DNA of 9,153 bases from Gallionellaceae bacterium. Lineage in GTDB: Bacteria > Pseudomonadota > Gammaproteobacteria > Burkholderiales > Gallionellaceae. This document shows positions 1 through 6,069 of the stretch, piece after piece (positions within the stretch are counted from its first letter, which is position 1; each line of letters starts with the position of its first letter). A program made the translations under genes and the position numbers. Below the pieces are notes generated by a model. It was not told where the DNA came from. It saw only the letters and a program-made list of their open reading frames with translations, and ran no database searches. The stretch covers positions 1 through 9,153 of the forward strand of contig CANFCA010000026.1 of NCBI GenBank assembly GCA_947445045.1, read 5' to 3'.

Positions 1-224
1 CCTTCGATAATGCGATCAGCCAATCCGCGCGCCTCAAGATCGGGCTGCAAAACATAGATATTAAAACGCCCCATCGCCTCGCGTACTTTGCTTTCATACG
101 CGCTGCCCGATGTAGCCGCATAGACCGCGTCTTCGATAAATAAAATATCGCCTGATTGTGCAACGCGCAAACAACTATCTAGTGAGCTATTCGTCAACGG
201 GGATTTATTGATGATATGCAGCAT
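1..224 (-). CDS. dsrH: DsrH, sulfurtransferase subunit (3' end cut by window edge)
   Basis: DsrH (TusB family) is one of three subunits of the cytoplasmic DsrE2F2H2 hexamer, which relays persulfide sulfur between TusA and DsrC. The first 74 codons are inside the window; the family is about 100 residues long, so roughly the last quarter lies beyond the left edge. The translation begins MLHIINKSPL and has a cysteine at residue 18, close to the position of the conserved DsrH cysteine (Cys20 in Allochromatium vinosum as I remember it). The start is supported by an AGAGGGG ribosome binding site a few bases upstream. It follows the dsrF stop by 11 bases, in the expected E-F-H order, which strengthens the call. 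The rest of the dsr operon probably continues to the left. Confidence 0.9.
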   Translation of the reverse strand, partial: MLHIINKSPLTNSSLDSCLRVAQSGDILFIEDAVYAATSGSAYESKVREAMGRFNIYVLQPDLEARGLADRIIE

Positions 225-235
225 TTATGTCCCCT

Positions 236-601
236 CTAAAAACTTAACACTACGTCTTGCTGATTCATCAATTCGCCCATTTCAGCACGCCCAAGTACGG
301 TTACATCCACCAGCAAATCTTCCTCACTTAGACCGCGTGCTTCCATCGATTCTTTTTCAACATATAACTTCTCGATGTCGTAACCTTCCAACGCACGGTA
401 GGCAGGTGAAAAATTCTTGGTGGCGATATTTTTTGTTTGCTGCCCTTTTTTCAGTTGGTACACCCCATCATCCATAAAGACGAGTGAGACATCCTGATCA
501 AAAGCAGCGGTGATCAACACCACCTCCAACGACTCCAGTGCATAGATCGTACCGTGCGGTGCTTTGCGGTTTACGAACATGAATTTTTTAATCTCACTCA
601 T
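236..601 (-). CDS. dsrF: DsrF, sulfurtransferase subunit
   Basis: DsrF (TusC family) is the middle subunit of the DsrEFH hexamer, required for sulfur transfer to DsrC during oxidation of stored or imported sulfur. The 121-residue product has the expected family length and a DsrE-like fold signature: a beta-strand start (KKFMFVNRKAPHG), a helix (TIYALESLEVVLITAAF) and a second strand followed by DDGVYQL, which is typical of TusC/DsrF. It contains no cysteine at all, so in this complex the persulfide chemistry must rest on DsrE and perhaps DsrH. An AAGGGGG ribosome binding site overlaps the dsrE stop, and the gap to dsrE is only 9 bases, so translation is probably coupled. The identity rests on sequence and on its position between dsrE and dsrH. 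Confidence 0.93.
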   Translation of the reverse strand: MSEIKKFMFVNRKAPHGTIYALESLEVVLITAAFDQDVSLVFMDDGVYQLKKGQQTKNIATKNFSPAYRALEGYDIEKLYVEKESMEARGLSEEDLLVDVTVLGRAEMGELMNQQDVVLSF

Positions 602-610
602 CTCGCCCCC

Positions 611-970
611 TTAATCACCGAACACCATCAAACGATCCGTTTTAACACCCGCCTCGACTAACTGGCCCAATCCGGAAATCCGAAAACCTTGCGCCAAGTT
701 CTCTTCCTTGATGCCGCGCCGTAATGCTGCCGCCACGCAAACTACCAAATCCACACCATGCTCTTCGGCGAGCTTGCTCCAGCGATTCACAATATGACGA
801 TCATCTTGAGGCGGTTCGGTCAACTTCGAAGCATTATTCACGCCGTCGTGATAGAAAAATACCCGCCACACTTCATGACCTTTTTCAATCGCCGCTTTAC
901 AGAACAAATAGGCCGTATCACTAGCCTGATGCTGATAAGGTCCTTCGTTAACAACAACTCCAAATTTCAT
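611..970 (-). CDS. dsrE: DsrE, sulfurtransferase subunit with active-site cysteine
   Basis: DsrE (TusD family) is the catalytic subunit of the DsrE2F2H2 complex; its persulfidated cysteine receives sulfur from TusA and hands it to DsrC. The protein is 119 residues long. The motif DLVVCVAAALRRGI puts the cysteine at residue 78, the same number as the active cysteine described for Allochromatium vinosum DsrE. The segment VWRVFFYHDGVNNA is also a family hallmark. The gene lies 29 bases downstream of dsrB and 9 bases upstream of dsrF, with a GGGAGTG ribosome binding site before the ATG. dsrE next to dsrAB marks the locus as oxidative, because classical sulfate reducers lack dsrEFH. Confidence 0.95.
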   Translation of the reverse strand: MKFGVVVNEGPYQHQASDTAYLFCKAAIEKGHEVWRVFFYHDGVNNASKLTEPPQDDRHIVNRWSKLAEEHGVDLVVCVAAALRRGIKEENLAQGFRISGLGQLVEAGVKTDRLMVFGD

Positions 971-999
971 GCAATCACTCCCAAATTAGAAAACTAAGT

Positions 1000-2097
1000 T
1001 CAGAAACGAATATGAGTAGAGGCGTTGAACGTGGAACGTGAACCACGCCAATCGTCGATCAAATACTTGGTGAAAGGCAATTCAGTTTTTTCAAAGAAGC
1101 GTGGCCAGCCAATACGCTCTATCCAATCAGCCATACGCTCCCAAGGGCGTGCATCTTCTTTGTAAACATGCAATATGCGTTTCACCACCTCGTTGACTTC
1201 AGGCCACCTTGGTGGGTTGTTTGGCAAGCCGGATGCAACCATTTTCATGAAGGTTGGTTTGCCGCGCGCATTGGAATTTTTGCCACCCACCCAAATTGCC
1301 AACTTGGAATATTCTGGATCATTGATTTGCATCGGCGGACAGGGCGGATAACACGCACCACAGCACATACACTTGGACTCATCAATCTCCAGCGAGGGCT
1401 TACCATTCACCATAGCCGGACGAATCGCTGCCACCGGACAACGCGCCACGACCGTGGGTCGCTCACACACGTTGGCAACCAAATCATGGTTGATAACAGG
1501 AGGTTTGGTGTGTTGCACAATAATGGCGATATCAGCTTGCCCACCACAATTGATTTCGCAACATGACGTAGAAAGATGTACACGATTTGGCATTTCTTCG
1601 CGCTTAAACTCAACGATCAATTCATCCATCAACGCCTTAACCACACCGGATGCGTCGGTACCCGGAATGTCGCAATGCAACCAACCCTGAGTGTGAGCAA
1701 TCATAGAAACCGAGTTGCCCGTTCCGCCCACTGGGAAGCCGTGTTTTTCTAGCTCGGCAATCAGCGGATCAACTTTCTCTGCTTTGGACACCATGAATTC
1801 GATGTTTGAGCGGATAGTGAAGCGCACATGGCCTTCTGCGTACTTGTCACCGATATCGCATAGCTTGCGAATAGTGCCCACGTCCATTTGACGCTGTGTG
1901 CCGGCGCGAACTGACCAAACTTCATCACCGGTATGCGAAACATGGTGCAATACACCGGGACGAGGACGGTCATGATATTTCCAGTTGCCATAATTCTTCG
2001 CTAGCACTGGGTGCAGATACTTTTTATTGTCGGGAACGCCAGTTTCTTTTGGCTTACGCTTTGGGGCGGGCTTCTCAGCCTGAACGACTTGATTCAT
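1000..2097 (-). CDS. dsrB: Reverse dissimilatory sulfite reductase, beta subunit
   Basis: DsrB forms the alpha2-beta2 sulfite reductase with DsrA. In sulfur oxidizers the enzyme runs in reverse in the cytoplasm, oxidizing DsrC-bound sulfur to sulfite with six electrons released. The 365-residue product is of normal length. The siroheme-[4Fe-4S] cysteines are visible at residue 142 (LHCDIPG) and at 179, 180 and 184 (TSCCEINCGG). A ferredoxin-type insertion holds a complete [4Fe-4S] motif, C-X2-C-X2-C-X3-C-P, at residues 243-254. The start is supported by a GAGGAGA ribosome binding site that overlaps the dsrA stop codon, and dsrA ends 12 bases upstream, so the two subunits are probably translationally coupled. 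Nothing looks broken or shortened. Confidence 0.97.
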   Translation of the reverse strand: MNQVVQAEKPAPKRKPKETGVPDNKKYLHPVLAKNYGNWKYHDRPRPGVLHHVSHTGDEVWSVRAGTQRQMDVGTIRKLCDIGDKYAEGHVRFTIRSNIEFMVSKAEKVDPLIAELEKHGFPVGGTGNSVSMIAHTQGWLHCDIPGTDASGVVKALMDELIVEFKREEMPNRVHLSTSCCEINCGGQADIAIIVQHTKPPVINHDLVANVCERPTVVARCPVAAIRPAMVNGKPSLEIDESKCMCCGACYPPCPPMQINDPEYSKLAIWVGGKNSNARGKPTFMKMVASGLPNNPPRWPEVNEVVKRILHVYKEDARPWERMADWIERIGWPRFFEKTELPFTKYLIDDWRGSRSTFNASTHIRF

Positions 2098-2109
2098 GTT
2101 CTATTCTCC

Positions 2110-3408
2110 TCAGGCAGCTGCTAATTTTTTAGCATTGATTTTGGCGACTTCTTCATCCCAACCATCAGTGCGTACATACGGATTGGTGCGAGGGGTAGAA
2201 ACCATATTCGGATCAACCTCAACTTCTACACCTTCCAAGAAATTGATCAAACCGATACGCTCAATCATCTCTCCGGTACGCTCATGCTCTAGCGCATTTT
2301 CCGCGAAAAAATCTATCGTACGTTGAGCTAGGTCAACTAATTGCTGCACTTCCTCATCCGTCTCAAGTTTCATGAAAGGGATAATGACCGTGCCCATCAA
2401 GCCACCAATCTTCAACGTACTCTTACCACCCACAAGCACGCTGGCCCCTTTATCTTTTCCGGGAGCCAGCGCGCCCGTCATGACATTGATACAGTGCATA
2501 CAGCGCACACAATCGTGGTTATCGATCTCAATCGCGTGAGTATCATCTATCGCAACGCTAGTGATACTTGGCCCGCTTTTAACATTCTTGATTTGTTTGA
2601 GCTGAAAAGTCTTGGTTGGGCAACGTGCAACAACATCGTTCACCAACTCGTCCATACCATGCTTGGCAAACCATTTTTTTGCCAACGCTTCATCAGTTTG
2701 AATATTGTCGCGCCATGTGCCAATCACCGCCATATCGGCACGCTGCACAGAATTCATGCAGTCGTTTGGACATCCAGAAAATTTGAATTTGAATTTGTAA
2801 GGCAAAGACGGACGGTGAATATCATCCAAGAAAGTGTTCAGCACACTACGCTGAGCATTGGCTTCGTTGTAGCAAGACTGTTCGCAACGTGCCGCGCCCA
2901 CACATGACATTGATGTGCGTACCGCAGGACCCGCACCACCCAGATCAAAACCCATCTCGTTGATCTCATCGAATGCTTTTTGCACGTTATCAGTGGTTGC
3001 GCCTTGGAACATGATGTCACCAGACTGACCATGAAAAGCAATCAGACCAGAGCCATGCGTCTCCCAGATATCGCAGAATTTGCGCAAAGTGTCAGTGTCG
3101 TAATGCATGCCCGGAGGAGGCATCACACGCAGCGTGTGGAACTCAGCACAATCCTTGTAAATTGGCTTACCTTCTTCATCTTTCAGCTCGGTAAAACGCG
3201 GAATAATACCGCCGCCATAACCAAACACACCTACCGTTCCACCCTTCCAGTACCCTTTTTTGGTTCTGTAAGAAGTTTCTAGCTGCCCAAGCAAGTCAAC
3301 AACATAATCTTTATCCTTGGCCAACTCTTTTAAGCCAGTCACAAAACTAGGCCACGGACCATCCTCGAGTTGATCAAGGTTCGGGGTATCATGCATCTTC
3401 TTAGCCAT
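2110..3408 (-). CDS. dsrA: Reverse dissimilatory sulfite reductase, alpha subunit
   Basis: DsrA is the catalytic alpha subunit of the siroheme enzyme that, with DsrB, converts DsrC-bound sulfur to sulfite in sulfur oxidizers. At 432 residues it has a usual length. The cofactor-binding cysteines follow the family pattern C-X5-C at residues 169 and 175 (SCVGAARC) and C-X3-C at 213 and 217 (SGCPNDC). A ferredoxin-like insertion has CVRCMHCINVM at 300-310, where the fourth position is methionine, as I recall for other DsrA proteins. It is the first gene of the leftward dsr operon. The ATG is preceded by AAAGGA at good spacing, and the 332-base divergent region upstream must hold its promoter. The neighbouring dsrEFH genes make the oxidative (rDsr) type the clear reading. 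Confidence 0.97.
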   Translation of the reverse strand: MAKKMHDTPNLDQLEDGPWPSFVTGLKELAKDKDYVVDLLGQLETSYRTKKGYWKGGTVGVFGYGGGIIPRFTELKDEEGKPIYKDCAEFHTLRVMPPPGMHYDTDTLRKFCDIWETHGSGLIAFHGQSGDIMFQGATTDNVQKAFDEINEMGFDLGGAGPAVRTSMSCVGAARCEQSCYNEANAQRSVLNTFLDDIHRPSLPYKFKFKFSGCPNDCMNSVQRADMAVIGTWRDNIQTDEALAKKWFAKHGMDELVNDVVARCPTKTFQLKQIKNVKSGPSITSVAIDDTHAIEIDNHDCVRCMHCINVMTGALAPGKDKGASVLVGGKSTLKIGGLMGTVIIPFMKLETDEEVQQLVDLAQRTIDFFAENALEHERTGEMIERIGLINFLEGVEVEVDPNMVSTPRTNPYVRTDGWDEEVAKINAKKLAAA

Positions 3409-3481
3409 AATAATTTCCTTTCAGTCGCATTGCCCATAGCCTGACGCAAGCAATCAATTAATGACCCAGCAAAGGTGGGAA

Positions 3482-3511
3482 TCTGTATTCTGTGTGTTGT
3501 AACGCTGTCAA
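3482..3511 (-). promoter_or_regulatory. Candidate sigma-70 promoter for dsrA
   Basis: On the minus strand there is a perfect TTGACA at 3511-3506. About 17-18 bases further is AATACAGA, a weak match to the -10 consensus. This would leave an untranslated leader of roughly 65-70 bases before the dsrA ATG. The -35 is exact but the -10 is poor, so an activator may be needed or the match may be chance. Confidence 0.35.
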
Positions 3512-3573
3512 CCGACCTGACCACATCTCTCAGCGCATTGGCATACTACGATGTATCGGCTAGGCCATTCCAT

Positions 3574-3613
3574 CACCCTTAGCGGTTATCTTCAATAACC
3601 CTTAAGGAGGGTG
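3574..3613. repeat. Imperfect inverted repeat / RNA hairpin
   Basis: A perfect inner stem GGTTAT (3584-3589) pairs with ATAACC (3595-3600) around a five-base loop CTTCA. Outside it, CACCC (3574-3578) pairs with GGGTG (3609-3613), with a short TTA/TAA match between and a few unpaired bases. ACCCTTA also occurs twice as a direct repeat, at 3575-3581 and 3598-3604, 23 bases apart. There is no T-tract after it, so it is not an ordinary intrinsic terminator. It could be an operator for a dimeric regulator, or an RNA structure in the leader of the rightward operon, about 130 bases ahead of its first gene. Confidence 0.6.
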
Positions 3614-3653
3614 TTAAGTCTTCCCCAAGTAGTATTTCAAAATCAAGTGCATT

Positions 3654-3687
3654 AGCGATAGACTGAAGGCATGTATAAAGCATCGCT
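3654..3687. repeat. Spaced inverted repeat AGCGAT/ATCGCT
   Basis: AGCGAT at 3654-3659 is repeated in exact inverted form as ATCGCT at 3682-3687, with 22 bases between. A TATAAA that could serve as a rightward -10 element lies in the spacer at 3674-3679, but no good -35 box sits at the right distance. The arms might be operator half-sites overlapping the promoter of the rightward operon. Six-base arms can arise by chance, so this is weak. Confidence 0.25.
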
Positions 3688-3740
3688 CGGAATATCCTTT
3701 GAGGATTTATTTTCATTATATTGAGTGAGCGGAAAACCCT

Positions 3741-3968
3741 ATGGCGCATATCATCGAATTAGCAAAAATCAAGGTGCCTTTGGGTAGCCAGGAAATCGAG
3801 CTACAGCAAATCGATCACGTCGAGGGCGGAATGAGCTTGATGAGAATTCGCATACGTGAAGGCAAGCGTTTTACAATTTTTGACATAGACCCGACTACAG
3901 CAGAACAGTGGGCAACTGCGATGCAAAGCTGGGCAAACTCTCAGAAAAATATGTCCGATGGCCTTTAA
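3741..3968 (+). CDS. Small conserved-looking protein of unknown function, first gene of rightward operon
   Basis: I do not recognise this 75-residue protein with certainty. It is soluble, has no signal peptide and no cysteine. The first two thirds look like a small beta-sheet unit: strands around IIELAKIKVPLG, QEIELQQIDHV, SLMRIRIREG and FTIFDIDP, followed by a C-terminal helix (TTAEQWATAMQSWANSQ). The basic stretch RIRIREGKR at about residues 35-43 could contact nucleic acid or an acidic partner, which is speculative. The ribosome binding site is weak (GAGCGGAAAA region). Its last 11 bases overlap the start of the Cas6-like gene in another frame, so the two are probably translationally coupled and may work together. 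It sits first in the operon, directly behind the intergenic hairpin. The open frame, the position and the overlap make it a believable gene. Confidence 0.75.
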   Translation: MAHIIELAKIKVPLGSQEIELQQIDHVEGGMSLMRIRIREGKRFTIFDIDPTTAEQWATAMQSWANSQKNMSDGL

Positions 3969-4569
3969 AATACCCGAGATGATCGACATGGTGTTCGACC
4001 TTGAAAGTACGACACTGCCCAGCACTTATCCTTTCGCATTATGGAAGGCGCTGCTGCGACATTCACCTCAACTCACGACAGAAAAGTTCGTGGGCATTTT
4101 ACCGTTACGCGCAACAGAAAATAAAGAAGGTATCTTTCTCACAAAGCGCACAAAGTTGGTACTGCGCTTGCCAGTAGCAGTCGCCGAGCTGATTGCCGCA
4201 AGCCTGTCTGGTAGCACGCTACAGCTAGGTTTCAACTCACTACCAATTGGCAACTATAAATCGCGCGCGATACTGCCCTTCCCCACCCTACACGGCCAAC
4301 TGGTCATGGGTGATAACGACGAAGTGCTGTTCATGGAAGACATCAAGAAGCAGTTAAGTGAGATGGAGATCACAGCTAATTTAATCTGCGGCAAACGTCA
4401 CGCCATCAACGATGAACAACAATCCATACAAGGGTATAGCTTGGTGATCCATGATCTAAAACCGGATGCTTCACTGCAATTACAATATGCGGGCTTGGGT
4501 GGAAACCGTCAGTTTGGTTGTGGCATTTTCATACCGTACAAAGTCATTTCCGGGTTAAGTGACGATTAA
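3958..4569 (+). CDS. Cas6/Cmx6-like protein (CRISPR RNA endonuclease family) in a sulfur locus
   Basis: The 203-residue product resembles the Cas6/Cmx6 family, known from type I CRISPR systems of the Myxan subtype, where Cas6 cuts precursor CRISPR RNA at the repeat hairpin. Supporting features are the opening MIDMVFDL, the segment RTKLVLRLPV (residues 64-73), the CGKRHAI region (144-150), GYSLVIHDL (159-167) and above all a C-terminal glycine-rich loop, GLGGNRQFGCGIFIPYK (179-195), the signature of Cas6-type RNA-binding folds. No CRISPR repeats or other cas genes are visible here. As I remember the family, histidines occur at several N-terminal positions where this protein has STYPFALW and VGILPL; His35 is the only N-terminal histidine, so cleavage activity is doubtful. 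The start at 3958 overlaps the upstream gene by 11 bases; an ATG at 3979 is an alternative and matches the family start better. It lies directly before a DsrC-like gene, suggesting a repurposed RNA-binding or processing role. Confidence 0.8.
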   Translation: MAFKIPEMIDMVFDLESTTLPSTYPFALWKALLRHSPQLTTEKFVGILPLRATENKEGIFLTKRTKLVLRLPVAVAELIAASLSGSTLQLGFNSLPIGNYKSRAILPFPTLHGQLVMGDNDEVLFMEDIKKQLSEMEITANLICGKRHAINDEQQSIQGYSLVIHDLKPDASLQLQYAGLGGNRQFGCGIFIPYKVISGLSDD

Positions 4570-4588
4570 TTAAACAAGGAGAATACTC

Positions 4589-4918
4589 ATGGGATACACA
4601 GTCGCAGGAAACGAAATTGAAACTGATGTTGATGGTTATTTACTAGAACCCGACTATAGCGATGAAATTGTAACCACCATCGCGGCGGCGGAAGGTATCG
4701 AGCTTACACCGCAGCATTGGCAAGTCATCAATTACATGCGCGAGCAATATCGCGAGCATGGACATACGCCCAATTTCCGCAATATGCTGAAAGGTGTGAA
4801 TGAATTCTGGCCAGAGGCAGATAGCAAAGCACTGTATGATTTATTCCCTACTGGTCCTGCCAAGCAAGGAGCAAAAGTTGCCGGCCTACCACAGCCTTAT
4901 GGTAAGGGCGGCTATTGA
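4589..4918 (+). CDS. Cysteine-free DsrC-family protein (RspA type)
   Basis: This 109-residue protein belongs to the DsrC/TusE family. Recognisable parts are DGYLLEPDYSDEI (15-27), LTPQHWQVINYMREQY (39-54), TPNFRNMLKGV (60-70) and the C-terminal arm, QGAKVAGLPQPYGKGGY. In true DsrC that arm carries two redox cysteines that bind sulfur for DsrAB; here the matching positions are Ala95 and Lys106, and the protein has no cysteine anywhere. It therefore cannot act as the DsrC trisulfide substrate or as a TusE-type persulfide carrier. Relatives lacking these cysteines have been named RspA (regulatory sulfur-related protein), and DsrC from Allochromatium vinosum has been reported to bind DNA upstream of dsr genes. 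A role in sensing or gene control is plausible but inferred. It has the best ribosome binding site of this operon (AAGGAG, 4576-4581), suggesting high expression. Confidence 0.88.
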   Translation: MGYTVAGNEIETDVDGYLLEPDYSDEIVTTIAAAEGIELTPQHWQVINYMREQYREHGHTPNFRNMLKGVNEFWPEADSKALYDLFPTGPAKQGAKVAGLPQPYGKGGY

Positions 4919-4954
4919 AACGGCGAGGCTACAATTATTAATAGGATAACCAAC

Positions 4955-5440
4955 ATGAATACTCAAAACTTGCACGCCAACATCAAACTGGATATGCGCG
5001 GCCTCTCCTGCCCAGCGCCGCTACTCGGTGCCAAGCGCGTAGTTGATGATTTAAAAAATGAGCAAATATTGCTGCTGGTCTCTGATTGTCCTGGCACCAA
5101 GGACGATCTTTTTTCTTGGGCGGAACAAACCAACAATGAGGTATTAAAAACCGAACCTATGCCTGATGGTGGCACTGGTTATTACATCATGAAGGGCAAA
5201 GGAACTGAATGTAAGTCGAACGTGATACTTGATATACGTGGCGTACTTTGTCCCGGCCCTATTGTGGAAGCCAAGAAACTATTAAACGGCATGAAATCTG
5301 GCGAAGTCCTCAAGCTCATCAGCAACTGCCCCGGCATCCGTTCCGACATCATCGGCTGGGCCAGCATGACTGACGTTACAATCATCGACACAGTCGAAGT
5401 AGCGACGGGTGAATATGAGTTTTTCTTGCAAAAGGGCTAA
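4955..5440 (+). CDS. Tandem two-domain TusA-like sulfur carrier
   Basis: TusA-family proteins carry persulfide sulfur on a cysteine in a CPxP motif and deliver it to DsrEFH and other acceptors in the cytoplasm. This 161-residue protein holds two complete TusA domains in a row, at about residues 8-80 and 88-160. Each has a CPxP motif: CPAP with Cys19 and CPGP with Cys99. Each also has a second cysteine in an equivalent place, Cys45 in SDCPGTKDD and Cys125 in SNCPGIRSD, while Cys86 lies in the linker. Ordinary TusA is a single domain of about 75-80 residues. Two carrier sites in one chain could hold two sulfurs or pass sulfur internally; the function is inferred. It is 36 bases after the rspA-type gene and has an AGGAT ribosome binding site. 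Confidence 0.9.
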   Translation: MNTQNLHANIKLDMRGLSCPAPLLGAKRVVDDLKNEQILLLVSDCPGTKDDLFSWAEQTNNEVLKTEPMPDGGTGYYIMKGKGTECKSNVILDIRGVLCPGPIVEAKKLLNGMKSGEVLKLISNCPGIRSDIIGWASMTDVTIIDTVEVATGEYEFFLQKG

Positions 5441-5463
5441 CGCCAACTTCCGACCCAACTGAT

Positions 5464-6060
5464 ATGCGCATCAAAAGCCAATGGTTCAAAAGTGATCGTG
5501 AAAAAACGTCAAAAGAAATCGCCGGCGCATTGGCTTTTACTATTTGGCGCATTGCCGACAACGCACTTAAAAACACCCGCAAGGCGAACTTCGAAATCGC
5601 CATCGGTTCGCAATATTTTTTATTCCTCACCGAATTTCTGGTGTTCTTAATTCAGGTGGCTGACCGAATCGCTTATCACCAATTAACCGCCGAAATTCGT
5701 TTCGAATTTACCAGCGTATTGGCCAACCGTGTTGCGGAAACCTTAGCGGAAAATCAAAGCCGATTGATGGGTAACAGCATCGCTGAACACAAGCAGAACT
5801 TCATCGACAAACTCAACCAACGTGCTGGAGAGTATGCGGATTTCAATTACGGTATCGATGGCCCTGAGTTTGCTTTCACCCGCTACTTGGCCTACTGCAT
5901 GCGCGAAGTCATGGATGAAAAAGATGTCGAATGGGTCATCGATCAGATGATGAGTATCGAAGCGCCTGGGGCTATCGATATGGTAGAGAACACTATGCGT
6001 AATTTGTTTGAAGCTGAACCAAGACAGCCAAGCGCTCGCAAACGCATGAGCGGCGATTAA
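5464..6060 (+). CDS. Unknown helical protein in sulfur operon
   Basis: I do not recognise this 198-residue protein. It appears nearly all helical. Residues 15-38 and 40-75 are mixed hydrophobic and charged, with YFLFLTEFLVFLIQVADRI (51-69) being the most hydrophobic part. That stretch is long enough for one membrane pass, but acidic residues at both ends and inside favour a buried helix of a soluble bundle. Residues 75-125 are charged and could form a long helix (LANRVAETLAENQSRL, QNFIDKLNQRAGEY). The C-terminal tail (185-198) is basic and polar. There is one cysteine (Cys145). It starts 23 bases after the tandem TusA stop with no clear ribosome binding site, and ends 9 bases before the dioxygenase gene, so it is firmly within the operon. 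The context suggests a part in sulfur metabolism, with no direct evidence. Confidence 0.8.
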   Translation: MRIKSQWFKSDREKTSKEIAGALAFTIWRIADNALKNTRKANFEIAIGSQYFLFLTEFLVFLIQVADRIAYHQLTAEIRFEFTSVLANRVAETLAENQSRLMGNSIAEHKQNFIDKLNQRAGEYADFNYGIDGPEFAFTRYLAYCMREVMDEKDVEWVIDQMMSIEAPGAIDMVENTMRNLFEAEPRQPSARKRMSGD

Positions 6061-6069
6061 GCTTCACCG

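Larger units (their letters stand above)
3409..3740. promoter_or_regulatory. Divergent intergenic region between dsrA and the Cas6-like/rspA operon
   Basis: This 332-base stretch separates the leftward dsr operon from the rightward accessory operon, so it should carry promoters for both. It contains no convincing gene. What can be seen is a near-consensus -35 box facing dsrA (3506-3511), a strong imperfect hairpin (3574-3613), a spaced inverted repeat (3654-3687) and AT-rich sequence just before the 3741 start (3691-3725). The divergent layout suggests joint control of sulfite reductase and of the DsrC-like protein encoded on the other side. That regulatory link is an inference. Confidence 0.65.

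Noticed and set aside
1168..1566. 132-codon plus-strand open frame antisense to dsrB
   Set aside because: It covers the conserved cysteine region of dsrB on the other strand and has no independent support.
2341..2907. 188-codon plus-strand open frame antisense to dsrA
   Set aside because: It lies fully inside dsrA, which has all its cofactor motifs. Its translation shows no recognisable family, so it is a shadow frame.
3339..3524. 61-codon minus-strand open frame across the dsrA start and its upstream region
   Set aside because: It overlaps the dsrA 5' end out of frame, has no convincing ribosome binding site and its protein is not recognisable.
3694..3706. Small hairpin ATCC-TTTGA-GGAT followed by T-rich sequence
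   Set aside because: A four-base stem is too weak for a terminator and it lies just upstream of a gene start, so it is probably chance.
3409..3740. CRISPR array or leader linked to the Cas6-like gene
   Set aside because: The region has one hairpin and short repeats but no series of regularly spaced direct repeats of 25-40 bases; none is visible elsewhere in the window.
4589..4918. Calling this gene dsrC
   Set aside because: Both C-terminal redox cysteines are absent, so it cannot be the sulfur-carrying DsrC; the true dsrC probably lies beyond the left edge.
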